Of a stretch of 64,000 nucleotides of DNA, positions 35,882-44,762 are shown piece by piece (the first letter of the stretch is position 1; every line of letters starts with the position of its first letter). A program made the translations under genes and the position numbers. The notes beneath the pieces are model-generated. The model was not told the origin of the DNA, made no database searches, and saw only the letters and a program-made list of their open reading frames with translations. Source of the DNA: an uncultured Rhizobium sp. (GTDB taxonomy: Bacteria > Pseudomonadota > Alphaproteobacteria > Rhizobiales > Rhizobiaceae); assembly GCA_945952045.1 (NCBI GenBank), contig CAMFHE010000001.1, forward strand, positions 324,041 to 388,040, read 5' to 3'.

Positions 35882-37381
35882 TTACGCCACCGCCTCGTCG
35901 GCATCGTCGGTGAGATCGATCCAGATCGTCTTGATCCGGGTGTACTGGTCGTGGGCGTGGATGCCGTTGTCACGGCCGCCGAAGCCCGAGGACTTGAAGC
36001 CGCCGAACGGAGTCGTGATGTCGCCTTCGCCGAAGCAGTTGACCGTGACCGTGCCGGCCCGAATGGCGCGGGCGCCACGGATGGCGCGCTTGCCGTTGGC
36101 GGTGTAGATCGACGCGGCGAGACCGTATTCGGTATCGTTGGCGAGTGCGATCGCCTCCTCGTAGCTATCGACAGTCAGCACCGACAGGACCGGACCGAAC
36201 ACTTCTTCGCGCACGACCTTGGCGTCGCGGTCGGCGACGTCGATGATCGTCGGCTCGACGAAGCCGTCCTTGGCCTTGCCGCCCAGCAGGTAGGTCTGGC
36301 CCTTTTCGAGATAGGCGCAGACCTTGTCGTAATGCGACTTCGACACCAGCGCGCCGACGCGGTTCTTAGGATCGAGCGGGTCGCCCATCGGCCACTCGCG
36401 GGCATGAGCGATCATGCGCTTGATCAGCTCGTCCTTGATGCCGCGCTGAACGATCAGTCGCGACGAGGCCGAGCAGTTCTCGCCCATGTTCCAGAAGGCG
36501 CCGTTGACGATGTGGGCAGCGACGCGGTCGATATTCTCGGCATCGTCGAGAACCACGGCCGGGTTCTTGCCGCCCATCTCCAGCGTGACTTCCTTGAGAT
36601 TGGAATCGGCCGAATAGCGCGGGAAGCGGCGGCCGGTCTCGGTCGAGCCGGTGAAGGACACCATGTCGACGTCCATATGCTTGCCAAGCGGCTCGCCGAC
36701 TTCGGCGCCGCCACCCGGCAGCACGTTGAAGACACCGGCGGGAATGCCGGCTTCCATGGCAAGTTCGGCAACCCTGAGCGCCGTCAGCGTCGTTTCCTTG
36801 GCCGGCTTGACGATGACGGAGTTACCGGCGGCGAGCGCCGGGCCGATCTTCCAGGCCAGCATCAGCAGCGGGAAGTTCCACGGCAGCACCAGGCCGACGA
36901 CGCCGACCGCTTCGCGCACGATCATCGCGACATGATTGTCGGAAGCCGGCGAGACCTGCTCGTAGATCTTGTCGATCAGCTCGGCATGCCAGGTCAGGCA
37001 ATGGATCGTCTCGGGAACGTCGACCTGCTCGCAATCATAGATGGTCTTGCCGCTGTCGAGGCTTTCGAGAACCGCAAGCTCGCGGGCATTGCGCTTCAGA
37101 AGCTTGGCGAGGCGGATGAGGATTTCCTTGCGCGCCGAAGGATGCAGGCGCGACCAGCGGCCGTCCTCGAAGGCGTCGCGCGCCTTGGCAACCGCGATCT
37201 CGACATCCTCGGGACCGCAGGAGGCGACCTTGGCGAGAACCGCGCCGGTGGCCGGATTGGTCGTCTCGAAGGTCTTGCCCGAGACCGCCGGCCGGAAGCG
37301 GCCGTCGACGAAGGCTTGGGTCGGGAATGTCAGGTTTGCGGCAATCGCCTTGTATTCGTCGTGTGTCAGAAGATCGCCCAT
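35882..37381 (-). CDS. NAD-dependent aldehyde dehydrogenase (PuuC-like)
   Basis: This 499-residue enzyme has the catalytic Cys303 in MGENCSASSRLIVQ, the base region LEMGGKNPAVVLDDAEN, and a C-terminus FGGFKSSGFGGRDNGIHAHD. The ENCSASSR and GRDNG features are those of PuuC-type gamma-glutamyl-gamma-aminobutyraldehyde dehydrogenases and their relatives. The ATG at 37381 lies one base from the dapA-like stop, with GAGG just upstream. It would oxidise the aldehyde or semialdehyde made by the DapA-like or FAD enzyme of the same operon. Confidence 0.9.
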   Translation of the reverse strand: MGDLLTHDEYKAIAANLTFPTQAFVDGRFRPAVSGKTFETTNPATGAVLAKVASCGPEDVEIAVAKARDAFEDGRWSRLHPSARKEILIRLAKLLKRNARELAVLESLDSGKTIYDCEQVDVPETIHCLTWHAELIDKIYEQVSPASDNHVAMIVREAVGVVGLVLPWNFPLLMLAWKIGPALAAGNSVIVKPAKETTLTALRVAELAMEAGIPAGVFNVLPGGGAEVGEPLGKHMDVDMVSFTGSTETGRRFPRYSADSNLKEVTLEMGGKNPAVVLDDAENIDRVAAHIVNGAFWNMGENCSASSRLIVQRGIKDELIKRMIAHAREWPMGDPLDPKNRVGALVSKSHYDKVCAYLEKGQTYLLGGKAKDGFVEPTIIDVADRDAKVVREEVFGPVLSVLTVDSYEEAIALANDTEYGLAASIYTANGKRAIRGARAIRAGTVTVNCFGEGDITTPFGGFKSSGFGGRDNGIHAHDQYTRIKTIWIDLTDDADEAVA

Positions 37382-37382
37382 G

Positions 37383-38288
37383 TCACGCCTCCGCTTCGAT
37401 GTCTGCAATGGTGCGCTTCAACACGCGGACCACCTGTTCCAATTGCCGCATGTCGTCCTTGTTCAAGGGCTTCAGCGGCGGGCGCGGCGGACCGGCGACG
37501 AAGCCGTTCATCTCGCAGCCGTATTTGATGCACTGGATGAACTTGCCACCCTGTTCGAGAACCCGCATCAACGGCATCAGCGCCGACATGATGCGGCGGC
37601 CCTTGGCAAAATTGCCTTCGAGCACGCAGGCCTTGTAGAGCGCGATATGCTCCTTCGGCAGGAAGTTCGAACCGCCGCAGACCCAGCTTCTCGCGCCCCA
37701 GGCGAAGAATTCCAGCGCCTGGTCGTCCATACCGCAGGAGATCTGGATATGCGGATAGTCGCGCGCCAGCATGTGCAGGCGGTTGATATCGCCCGAGCTT
37801 TCCTTGATCGAGGCGAAGTTGCTGCTGCGCCCGACGCGGTCGAGGAATTCCTCGCCCATGTCGATGCCCATGCGGCCGGGATAGTTGTAGAGCATGATCG
37901 GCAGGTCGGCGGCGCGATCGATGGTCAGCGCGTTCAGCGCATTCTCGCGCTCCGTCGGCACCGAATAGGGCGGCGAGCCGATCAGGATAGCGGCGGCGCC
38001 GATCTTGGCGGCCGTTTCGGCCATGGTGATCGAATCTTCCAGACGAATGGACACGGTGCCGACGATGAGCGGCACGCGATCGCCGATCACATCCTTGGCG
38101 AACTTCGCCATCTCGATGCGCTCTTCCATCGACTGGGCGTAATACTCGCCGGTCGAACCGCCATTGATCAGGCCGTGGACGCCCGATGCGATCAGATGCT
38201 CGATCATCTTCGCAAACGCATCGCGATCGATCGATCCGTCGTCGCGATGCGGCGTGATGACGGGCGTGTAGATGCCGTCAAAATTCAT
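37383..38288 (-). CDS. Dihydrodipicolinate synthase/N-acetylneuraminate lyase (DapA) family protein
   Basis: This 301-residue TIM-barrel aldolase-family protein has the Schiff-base Lys162 in ASIKESSGD, the Tyr in LPIMLYNYPGRMG near residue 134, and the substrate-binding GGSTGEYYAQS near residue 43. The family forms a Schiff base with a 2-keto acid and catalyses aldol cleavage, condensation or deamination/dehydration. Context (GntR, aldehyde dehydrogenase, FAD oxidoreductase) favours a catabolic role over lysine biosynthesis, for example a hydroxyproline- or sugar-acid-type step. AAGGAG precedes the ATG at 38288. Confidence 0.88.
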   Translation of the reverse strand: MNFDGIYTPVITPHRDDGSIDRDAFAKMIEHLIASGVHGLINGGSTGEYYAQSMEERIEMAKFAKDVIGDRVPLIVGTVSIRLEDSITMAETAAKIGAAAILIGSPPYSVPTERENALNALTIDRAADLPIMLYNYPGRMGIDMGEEFLDRVGRSSNFASIKESSGDINRLHMLARDYPHIQISCGMDDQALEFFAWGARSWVCGGSNFLPKEHIALYKACVLEGNFAKGRRIMSALMPLMRVLEQGGKFIQCIKYGCEMNGFVAGPPRPPLKPLNKDDMRQLEQVVRVLKRTIADIEAEA

Positions 38289-38299
38289 TGAAAATCTCC

Positions 38300-39007
38300 T
38301 TAGGCTAAACTGTTGGGAACCCGACCGAGCGGGAGATAGAGACTGTCGGGCGCCACGAAGCTTTCGATCTGGGCGCGCGACAGTTCCCAATGGGCAATCG
38401 CAAGCGCGGCGCAGGCATCGGCATCGCCGGCCTCGATATGCGTGATGAATTCGTCGTGCTGATCGGCGGCGACGGCGCGCTGACCGGCCATCTCCACATT
38501 GCGCGGGCTATAAAAGGTCATGCCAATGCGGGTGTGATCGATCAGCAGCCGCCGCAGGCTCGGCGTCAGAAACTCGTTGTCGGCCATTTCCCCCATGATC
38601 GAGTGGAAACGCTCGTTGGTCAGTGCCCGGGTCTCGCCGTCGCCATCGCGGATTGCGGCGCGAAACAGAAGCTGCGTATCCTTCAGCCGCATGATCTGCG
38701 GCTGCGTCGCATTTTGCGCCGCCAGCCGTCCGACCGCCGCATAGACCATCGGCGCGACGATGAAGAAATTGCGCAACGAGTTGTGCGTCATCGGCGCCAC
38801 TTGCGTGCCGCGGTTTTCGTGCAGCACGACATAGCCTTCGCCGGCCAGTTGTCGCAGAACCTCGCGCAGCGGCGGGCGGGAAATGCCGTAGAGATCGGCA
38901 AGCTCGACCTCGTCGAGATAGGCGCCCGGCTCCAGATGCTCCGTCAGAATCCGGCTGCGCAGGTCGTCCAGGCAATGCAACTTGTTGCTCTTCGATTCTC
39001 CCGACAA
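38300..39007 (-). CDS. GntR-family transcriptional regulator (FadR/FCD type)
   Basis: This protein of about 235 residues has an N-terminal GntR winged helix (LRSRILTEHLEPGAYLDEVE, then LADLYGISRPPLREVLRQLA). An all-helical FCD-type effector domain extends from about 95 to 225. The best start is a TTG at 39007 with GGAG 8 bases upstream. Longer in-frame starts would run through a perfect palindrome at 39060-39076 that looks like an operator. The gene heads a minus-strand operon with the DapA-like, aldehyde dehydrogenase and FAD oxidoreductase genes and probably represses it. Confidence 0.87.
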   Translation of the reverse strand: MSGESKSNKLHCLDDLRSRILTEHLEPGAYLDEVELADLYGISRPPLREVLRQLAGEGYVVLHENRGTQVAPMTHNSLRNFFIVAPMVYAAVGRLAAQNATQPQIMRLKDTQLLFRAAIRDGDGETRALTNERFHSIMGEMADNEFLTPSLRRLLIDHTRIGMTFYSPRNVEMAGQRAVAADQHDEFITHIEAGDADACAALAIAHWELSRAQIESFVAPDSLYLPLGRVPNSLA

Positions 39008-39059
39008 TTCCTTTTCTCCGGTCCGCCGATCTCCATCTGGCTTTGCTTTTACCTTGAAA

Positions 39060-39076
39060 GTAGACAAATTGTCTAC
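39060..39076. promoter_or_regulatory. 17-bp perfect palindrome, candidate GntR operator
   Basis: GTAGACAA-A-TTGTCTAC is a perfect palindrome 53 bases upstream of the proposed gntR start. It contains the TGT-N2-ACA-like half-sites used by FadR-type GntR proteins. Its position fits autoregulation of the operon. Confidence 0.65.
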
Positions 39077-39121
39077 ATAAAAAATTACCTCTGAAGACAC
39101 AAAACGCATGGGTCGAAACGA

Positions 39122-39152
39122 AAAACCCTGCCGGTGAAACCAGCAGGGTTTT
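39122..39152 (-). terminator. Intrinsic terminator downstream of nitronate monooxygenase
   Basis: AAAACCCTGC and GCAGGGTTTT form a perfect 10-bp stem with an 11-base loop that can itself pair (GGT/ACC). On the minus strand the stem is followed by TTTTTCG. It separates the nitronate monooxygenase transcript from the gntR promoter. The rest of the 322-base gap (39153-39329) shows no gene or repeat that I can support. Confidence 0.7.
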
Positions 39153-39329
39153 GAAAGAACCAGCCATGACTTGACATCAGACAGTCTGCAACTGCCGTTT
39201 ACGGCGTTGCGGCATGCCAAAGACTTCAAAAACAACGGCAATCATGAGAGCAGGTGCGATTGTTGGCCTGCGCGTTGGCGATAAGCTGTGCTCGATGCGG
39301 CCGATGCGGCAGAAAGCGTACTCGGCGAC

Positions 39330-40403
39330 CTATGAGACGCCGAAGGGCGTAAGGCGCTGCGCCACGGCCAGTTCTTCCGCAAGCGTGGTGATCAGTTCGG
39401 CGGCCGGCAAGGCGCGGGCCAGCGGTGCGCCTTGGCCTGCCCATTGCGCGCCGAACCCGAATTCACCCTTGGCCTTGGCGGCGGCATTCAGCGCCTTGCC
39501 GGCATCGTAGGCGATGGGATAATCCGGCGTCCGGTGGCCGGCCAATGTTTCGGAAAGCGCTGTAAAACGATTGGCGAGCGCGCGGGCAGGGCGGCCGGAA
39601 ATCAGCGACGTCAGTTGCGTGTGGTAGGCGCCAGAGCCGGCCAGAGCCCTGCGATAGCCCTCGTCTGCGCTGGATTCGGGACAGGCGATGAAGGCAGTGC
39701 CGAGCTGGGTGGCCATCGCACCGAGCGCCAGAGCGGCCGCGATGCCGGTGCCGTCCATGATGCCGCCGGCAGCGATGACGGGCAGGTGTGTTTCGCGCAC
39801 CAGCAGTCGGGTCAGCGTCGCCATGCTCAGCCCCGCATCCGGGCCTGCGGGATCGAAGACGCCGCGATGACCACCGGCCTCCACCCCTTGCGCGACGATG
39901 CCATCGATACCGGCCGCTTCAATGCGCCGCGCTTCGTCGAGGCTCGTCGCAGTGGCGAGCAACAAGATGCCGGCCTGCTTCAAGGCGGTAATAATGTCAG
40001 CCGAAGGCAGGCCGAAATGCAGGCTGACGACCCTTGGCTTGACCTCCAACAGCAGGGTTAGCATGTCGGGATCGTCGGTAAAACTCTTGTAGATCGTGGT
40101 CAGCCGGTCGGGCGGCGTTGCGCCGAACTCGGCAAAGGCAGGCGCCAAGCTCTCCAGCCAGGCAGTCTCCCGGGCCGGATCGGCGACCGGCGTGGCATGG
40201 ACGAAGAGATTGACGTTGAAGGCCCGGTTCGTGCGCGCTTGAAGCTCTGCTATCATCGCGCGGGCGCCGGCCGCATCGGTGGCACCGACGCCGATCGAGC
40301 CGAGCCCGCCTGCATTCGAGACGGCCGCCGCCATGGCCGGGGTGGAAACGCCCGCCATCGGCGCCTGCACGATCGGCAATGTCACTCCGAGCTTGTCCAG
40401 CAT
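39330..40403 (-). CDS. Nitronate monooxygenase (2-nitropropane dioxygenase family)
   Basis: This 357-residue FMN-dependent TIM-barrel protein starts with LPIVQAPMAGVSTPAMAAAV. It has GGLGSIGVGA near residue 33, GVEAGGHRG near residue 176 and VIAAGGIMDGTGIAAALALG near residue 213. These are the FMN-phosphate and catalytic loops of the family. It oxidises toxic alkyl nitronates such as propionate 3-nitronate. The gene is monocistronic, with a terminator downstream and a hairpin upstream separating it from ohr. Confidence 0.9.
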   Translation of the reverse strand: MLDKLGVTLPIVQAPMAGVSTPAMAAAVSNAGGLGSIGVGATDAAGARAMIAELQARTNRAFNVNLFVHATPVADPARETAWLESLAPAFAEFGATPPDRLTTIYKSFTDDPDMLTLLLEVKPRVVSLHFGLPSADIITALKQAGILLLATATSLDEARRIEAAGIDGIVAQGVEAGGHRGVFDPAGPDAGLSMATLTRLLVRETHLPVIAAGGIMDGTGIAAALALGAMATQLGTAFIACPESSADEGYRRALAGSGAYHTQLTSLISGRPARALANRFTALSETLAGHRTPDYPIAYDAGKALNAAAKAKGEFGFGAQWAGQGAPLARALPAAELITTLAEELAVAQRLTPFGVS

Positions 40404-40476
40404 GGCGTTTGCTCCCCGAGTCGGTTACTTCCTCTTGCATCGCACCTTTGCCCTGGGGGCGCAATTGCCGACGGCG

Positions 40477-40510
40477 AAAACCGGCCGTCCCGAGGGGAGC
40501 GGCCGGTTTT
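40477..40510 (-). terminator. Terminator hairpin downstream of ohr
   Basis: AAAACCGGCCG and CGGCCGGTTTT form a perfect 11-bp stem, extended by TCCC/GGGA pairing inside the loop. It lies 17 bases past the ohr stop on the minus strand, with TTTT in the outer right arm. It insulates ohr from the nitronate monooxygenase gene. Confidence 0.65.
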
Positions 40511-40527
40511 TGTGGCGGAAGAAAAGA

Positions 40528-40959
40528 TCAGGTGCGGACGGTGAAATCGACGTCGACGCTTGCCTTGATGGCATTGGAATAGGGGCAGATGTCGTGGGTC
40601 ACCTCGACGAGATGCTTTGCGTCGGCGTCCGACAAGCCCGGAAGGTAGACGTCGAGGGCTGCGGTGATGCCGAAGCCGCCTTCGGAGCGCGGACCGATGC
40701 CGATGGTGGCCGAGACGGTGGAGCCTTCCGGCACCTTGGTCTTCAACTGCGAAGCGCCGACGCGCAACGCGCCGAGAAAGCAGGCGGAGTAGCCGAGCGC
40801 GAACAGCTTTTCCGGGTTGGCGCCATCGCCGCCCGGGCCGCCGAGTTCCTTGGGAACGACGAGCTGCAGTTCCAGCGTGCCATCGGCCAGTGCGGTCTTG
40901 CCGTCACGGCCGCCGCCGGTTGCGGTTGCAGAGGTCTTGTACTTTGCGTCGACAGACAT
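40528..40959 (-). CDS. ohr: Organic hydroperoxide resistance protein (peroxiredoxin, Ohr)
   Basis: This 143-residue Ohr/OsmC-family protein has the catalytic pair Cys60 (GYSACFLGALRV) and Cys125 (HDICPYSNAIK). The second motif is diagnostic for Ohr rather than OsmC. It reduces organic hydroperoxides using a lipoyl-dependent or thiol reductant. GGAG precedes the ATG at 40959; the longer open frame upstream runs through the operator region and was rejected. It is divergent from ohrR. Confidence 0.95.
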   Translation of the reverse strand: MSVDAKYKTSATATGGGRDGKTALADGTLELQLVVPKELGGPGGDGANPEKLFALGYSACFLGALRVGASQLKTKVPEGSTVSATIGIGPRSEGGFGITAALDVYLPGLSDADAKHLVEVTHDICPYSNAIKASVDVDFTVRT

Positions 40960-41023
40960 GGAGTTCTCCTTTTCAGATGTGGATGGCAGCTCGCTGCCGA
41001 GAGCCAGTGGATTTAAATTGGAA

Positions 41024-41100
41024 GCAATTATGTTGTGCACGATATAAATCCATTCATCGGCGCCTGTCAATAGCTTGCAACTATGTTGCGCGCGATTTAT
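41024..41100. promoter_or_regulatory. Tandem OhrR operator-like repeats between ohr and ohrR
   Basis: Two copies of a similar 24-26 bp element lie at 41024-41049 and 41077-41100. Each has the pattern GCAAyTATGTTGyGCrCGAT followed by an A/T-rich end. They fill the space between the divergent ohr and ohrR starts and are the natural binding sites for the peroxide-sensing repressor OhrR. Confidence 0.65.
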
Positions 41101-41109
41101 ATTCTCCCC

Positions 41110-41568
41110 ATGAGCAGCGACGATCAAAACATGGACGACATCGGTCTCGACCAGATGCTCTGCTTTGCCGTCTACAAGGCCGAGCAGGCGTTCAACCGCG
41201 TCTATCGCACGGCGCTGGAGCCCTTGGGGCTGACCTATCCGCAATTCCTGATCATGCGCGAGTTGTGGCGTGATGGAAGCCTGTCGGTCGGGCAGATTAC
41301 CGAGCGGCTGGGTCTCGACACCGGCACGGTGACGCCGATCCTTAAACGCCTGACGGCGATGGGGCTGGTGCAGAAGACCCGCCGCGCCGACGACGAACGT
41401 CGCGTCGATATTTCGCTGACCGAGGCCGGCGATGCGCTGCGGGGCAAATCCGCCGCTGTCATGCAGTGCATCGGCGAAGCGCTCGGCATGGATGCGGCCG
41501 CCGCCACCGAGATGCTGGCAACCGTCAATCGGTTGACCGCCAATCTAGGCAAGGCCGTCGATCGCTGA
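41110..41568 (+). CDS. ohrR: MarR-family organic hydroperoxide sensor and repressor
   Basis: This 152-residue MarR protein has the reactive Cys18 (LDQMLCFAVYKAEQAF), which is oxidised by organic hydroperoxides to release DNA. A winged helix follows (VGQITERLGLDTGTVTPILKRL, then LVQKTRRADDERRVDISLT). No strong Shine-Dalgarno marks the start. ATG 41110 gives the usual N-terminal length, and 41083 is possible but lies inside the second operator-like repeat. It represses ohr and probably itself. Confidence 0.92.
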   Translation: MSSDDQNMDDIGLDQMLCFAVYKAEQAFNRVYRTALEPLGLTYPQFLIMRELWRDGSLSVGQITERLGLDTGTVTPILKRLTAMGLVQKTRRADDERRVDISLTEAGDALRGKSAAVMQCIGEALGMDAAAATEMLATVNRLTANLGKAVDR

Positions 41569-41576
41569 ACCGAAAA

Positions 41577-41613
41577 CAAAAACCCGGCCGGGATTGCTCC
41601 GGCCGGGTTTTTT
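41577..41613. terminator. Bidirectional intrinsic terminator between ohrR and tctA
   Basis: AACCCGGCCGG and CCGGCCGGGTT form a perfect 11-bp stem with a 7-base loop. TTTTTT follows on the plus strand and an A-tract precedes on the left, which reads as T's on the minus strand. It can end ohrR and the convergent tct operon. Confidence 0.85.
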
Positions 41614-41636
41614 GCGTGAAAGCGGAATGGCCGCCT

Positions 41637-43154
41637 TCAGTCCTCGTTGGCGGCGAGTTGCGACAGAACCTGCCCGCGCCCGCGCGCTCGCAGGATCAAC
41701 GGCACGATCAGCGCCAGCGCGGCGATGCCGAGAAGCACGGCGGCAATCGGCGAGGTGACCAGCACCGTCCAGTCGCCCTGGCTGATCATCAGCGCCCGGC
41801 GCAATTGCTGCTCGGCGAGCGGGCCAAGGATCAGGCCGACGACGACGGGAGCGATGGGATAGCCGAGCACGCGCATCACATAACCCATCAGGCCAAAGGC
41901 GAGCAGCATTCCGAGTTCGAACACCGAGGGGTTGGCGCCGATGGTGCCGAGCGTCGCAAACAAGAGGATGCCGGCATAGAGCCACGGCTTGGGAATGGTC
42001 AGCAACCGCACCCAGAGCCCGATCAGCGGCAGGTTCAGCACCAGCAGCATGAAGTTGGCGATCAGCAGGCTGGCGATCAGGCCCCAGACGAGCTGCGGAT
42101 TGGTGGCAAACAGCAGCGGCCCCGGCTGCAGCCCGTATTGCTGGAAGCCGGCGAGCATGATCGCGGCGGTCGCCGTGGTCGGCAGGCCGAGGGTGAGCAA
42201 CGGCACCAGCGTGCCGGCGGCCGAGGCATTGTTGGCTGCTTCCGGCCCGGCGACGCCCTCGATGGCGCCATTGCCGAATTCTTCCGGATGCTTCGTCAGC
42301 CGCTTTTCGGCGGCGTAAGACAGGAATGTGCCGATTTCGGCGCCGCCGGCCGGCATGGCGCCGATGGGGAAGCCAATGGCGGTACCGCGCAGCCAGGGTT
42401 TCCAAGAGCGCACCCAATCGGTCTTGGTCATCCACAAGGAGCCCTTGACCGCCTCGATGGTTTCCGGCCCGCGCATGCCTTGCGCGGCGATATAGAGCGT
42501 TTCGCCGATTGCGAACATAGCGACCGCCAGCGTCGTCACCTCGATGCCGTCGAGCAGATCGGGCACGCCGAAACTCATGCGCGTCTGGCCGGTCAGCTGG
42601 TCGATGCCGATGATGGCGAGCGCAAAGCCGATGAACAGCGAGGTCAACCCGCGCAGCGTCGAATCGCCGAAGGCGGAGGAGACCGTGACGAAAGCCAGCA
42701 CCATCAGCGCGAAATATTCGCGCGGGCCGAAGACCAGCGCCAGCTTGACGATGAAGGGGGCGATGAAGGCAAGACCGATGGTGGCGATCAGGCCGGCGAC
42801 GAAGGAGCCGATGGCGGCTGTGGCCAGCGCCGGCCCGCCGCGCCCGGCCCGCGCCATCTTGTTGCCTTCCAGCGCCGTGACGATGGAGGCGCTTTCGCCG
42901 GGCGTGTTGAGCAGGATCGAGGTGGTCGAGCCGCCATACATGCCGCCGTAATAGATGCCGGCGAACATGATCAGCGAGCCGGCCGGATCGAGCTTGTAGG
43001 TGACGGGCAGAAGCAGGGCGACGGTCAGCGCCGGACCGATGCCCGGCAGGACGCCGACGGCGGTGCCGAGCGTCACGCCGATCAGGGCATAGAGCAGGTT
43101 GGCCGGCTGCATCGCGACCATAACGCCTTGCAGGAGAAATTCGAAGGTACCCAT
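41637..43154 (-). CDS. tctA: Tripartite tricarboxylate transporter large permease
   Basis: This 505-residue protein with about twelve membrane segments has the TctA signature [21 protein letters not shown] near residue 30 and [20 protein letters not shown] near residue 65. These are the two conserved loops of the family. It is the main transport subunit for citrate or other carboxylates, driven by ion gradients. The ATG at 43154 has AAGGG at proper spacing; the in-frame GTG at 43163 directly abuts AAAGG and is less likely. It is the last gene of tctCBA. Confidence 0.93.
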   Translation of the reverse strand: MGTFEFLLQGVMVAMQPANLLYALIGVTLGTAVGVLPGIGPALTVALLLPVTYKLDPAGSLIMFAGIYYGGMYGGSTTSILLNTPGESASIVTALEGNKMARAGRGGPALATAAIGSFVAGLIATIGLAFIAPFIVKLALVFGPREYFALMVLAFVTVSSAFGDSTLRGLTSLFIGFALAIIGIDQLTGQTRMSFGVPDLLDGIEVTTLAVAMFAIGETLYIAAQGMRGPETIEAVKGSLWMTKTDWVRSWKPWLRGTAIGFPIGAMPAGGAEIGTFLSYAAEKRLTKHPEEFGNGAIEGVAGPEAANNASAAGTLVPLLTLGLPTTATAAIMLAGFQQYGLQPGPLLFATNPQLVWGLIASLLIANFMLLVLNLPLIGLWVRLLTIPKPWLYAGILLFATLGTIGANPSVFELGMLLAFGLMGYVMRVLGYPIAPVVVGLILGPLAEQQLRRALMISQGDWTVLVTSPIAAVLLGIAALALIVPLILRARGRGQVLSQLAANED

Positions 43155-43166
43155 AGCGGCCACCCT

Positions 43167-43661
43167 TTAGAGGAACAGGCGTTCGAGCGGCCCAGCCGGC
43201 AGCGAAAGCTGCAACAGGCGCGCGAAAATCAGCCAGATAACGAGACAGAGTACGATGCCGGCCGGCACCGAGATCCAGAGCTTGCGCCGGCCGAACCCGG
43301 CGGCCGTGGCGGCAAACAACACGCCGGTCGCCACCGAAAAGCCGGCGGTCTTCAACAGCAGCATCTGCGCCGCCAGCCCGCCGACGATCCACACGATCGG
43401 ACCGAGTTCCTGATGCTCGCGTTCTGGAAATTCGCCCTTGAACGCGGCGATCACCGTCCAGGCCGCCAGCACCAGCAGGCCGATGGCGACGACATAAGGC
43501 ACGGTGGTCGGCCCGACCGGCGAATAGGCCGTCAGCGCCGCCAGATGCGACGTATCCCACAGGATGACGCCGGCAATGGCGGCGAGCACGGCGGCCGCGC
43601 CAAGCGCCACCCCGTCGGGGCGGCGCGAAGCTTCGGTCTGTTGCAGGTCGGTCCCGCTCAT
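43167..43661 (-). CDS. tctB: Tripartite tricarboxylate transporter small permease
   Basis: This 164-residue protein has four predicted membrane helices, typical of TctB: AAAVLAAIAGVILWDTS, TVPYVVAIGLLVLAAW, IVWIVGGLAAQMLLL and AGIVLCLVIWLIFARLL. It pairs with TctA in the membrane. Its start overlaps the tctC stop by 4 bases (43658-43661) and tctA follows closely, so the three genes form one operon. Confidence 0.9.
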   Translation of the reverse strand: MSGTDLQQTEASRRPDGVALGAAAVLAAIAGVILWDTSHLAALTAYSPVGPTTVPYVVAIGLLVLAAWTVIAAFKGEFPEREHQELGPIVWIVGGLAAQMLLLKTAGFSVATGVLFAATAAGFGRRKLWISVPAGIVLCLVIWLIFARLLQLSLPAGPLERLFL

Positions 43662-44602
43662 TTCACCAGTCCGATGGCCTTGAGGGTGGTTTCGGTGGCG
43701 GAAATATCCTTGGCGAGCTGCTCCTCGAAAGCGGGGCCTGCGAGATAGGTGTCCTGCCAGCCCTTGGTCTTCAGGGTTTCTTGCCAGCCGGCCGATTTCG
43801 CCAGCTTTTCGATATCGGCTGATACGGCAGCCTTTTGCTCGTCGGACAGGCCGGGCGCGGCGGCGATCATGCGCCAGTTCTCGACCACGACGTCGATGCC
43901 GCTTTCCTTCAGCGTCGGGGCGTCGATGCCGTCGATGCGCTTGTCGCTGGTGATGGCTAGAAGCCGCAGCGTGCCGGATTTCACCTGCGATTCGAATTCG
44001 CCGTATCCGGAAATGCCGGCCGAAACCTGCGAGCCCAGAATGGCCGCCAGCGCCTCGCCGCCGCCGGAGAAGGCGATATAGTTGATCTTGGTCGGATCGA
44101 CGCCGGCCGCCTTGGCGATCTGGCCAACGGCGATGTGGTCGGTGCCGCCGGCGGAACCGCCGCCCCAGGAGACGGAGCCGGGATCAGCCTTCAGCGCCGC
44201 CACGAGATCGGCCATGGTCTGGAAGGGCGAGGAGGCGGGCACGACGATGGCCTCATATTCGCCGGTGAGGCGGGCAATCGGCGTGACGTCCTTGAGCGTC
44301 ACCGGCGCCTTGTTGGTGAGGATGGCGCCGACCATGACATAGCCGCCGACGATCAGGGCATTGGCATTGCCGGCCGACTGGCTGGCGAACTGGGCAAGGC
44401 CGATGGTGCCGCCGGCGCCCGGCACGTTCTGCACCTGCACATTGCCGGAAATGCCTTCCTGCTGCATGACGGTCTGGATCGAGCGGGCCGTCTGGTCCCA
44501 GCCGCCGCCCGGATTGGCGGGCGCGATGATCGTGTAATCGGCGGCGTAAGCGGGAAGCGCCATGGCGCCGGCGATCAAAGATGCGAGAAGGATATGTTTC
44601 AA
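43658..44602 (-). CDS. tctC: Tripartite tricarboxylate transporter substrate-binding protein
   Basis: This 314-residue Bug/TctC-family periplasmic protein has a Sec signal peptide ([19 protein letters not shown], cleavage near residue 20). The mature part starts with [20 protein letters not shown], the family hallmark. The start is TTG at 44602, chosen because GGAGGA lies 7 bases upstream and the signal peptide begins right there. It captures a carboxylate for TctAB. A TctD-box-like direct repeat lies about 160 bases upstream. Confidence 0.92.
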   Translation of the reverse strand: MKHILLASLIAGAMALPAYAADYTIIAPANPGGGWDQTARSIQTVMQQEGISGNVQVQNVPGAGGTIGLAQFASQSAGNANALIVGGYVMVGAILTNKAPVTLKDVTPIARLTGEYEAIVVPASSPFQTMADLVAALKADPGSVSWGGGSAGGTDHIAVGQIAKAAGVDPTKINYIAFSGGGEALAAILGSQVSAGISGYGEFESQVKSGTLRLLAITSDKRIDGIDAPTLKESGIDVVVENWRMIAAAPGLSDEQKAAVSADIEKLAKSAGWQETLKTKGWQDTYLAGPAFEEQLAKDISATETTLKAIGLVK

Positions 44603-44762
44603 GTCCAGTCCTCCGTGGTTCGCGTCTGGCGCGAAGCTTTGTTTTCCGGGAGAACAGACAAAGGGGCGCAAGCCGCGCGATGCGGCTGCGACGATGCTCC
44701 TCCCGGCCTCGATTCCCTCCGCCTCCACGGAAGGATCAGGTGTCACAAGGCACCACAGGAAG

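Noticed and set aside
37383..38288. Biosynthetic dapA (lysine pathway)
   Set aside because: The operon context is catabolic with its own GntR regulator, and no lysine or peptidoglycan genes are nearby.
34538..39007. Naming the operon as hydroxyproline catabolism (hyp genes)
   Set aside because: The DapA, aldehyde dehydrogenase, FAD enzyme and GntR set fits in outline. However, the dehydrogenase and flavoenzyme look PuuC/PuuB-like and no epimerase is present.
41466..43748. A 760-codon open frame on the plus strand
   Set aside because: It runs antisense through tctA and tctB and crosses the ohrR-tctA terminator. It has low-complexity Arg/Gln/Asp/Gly composition.
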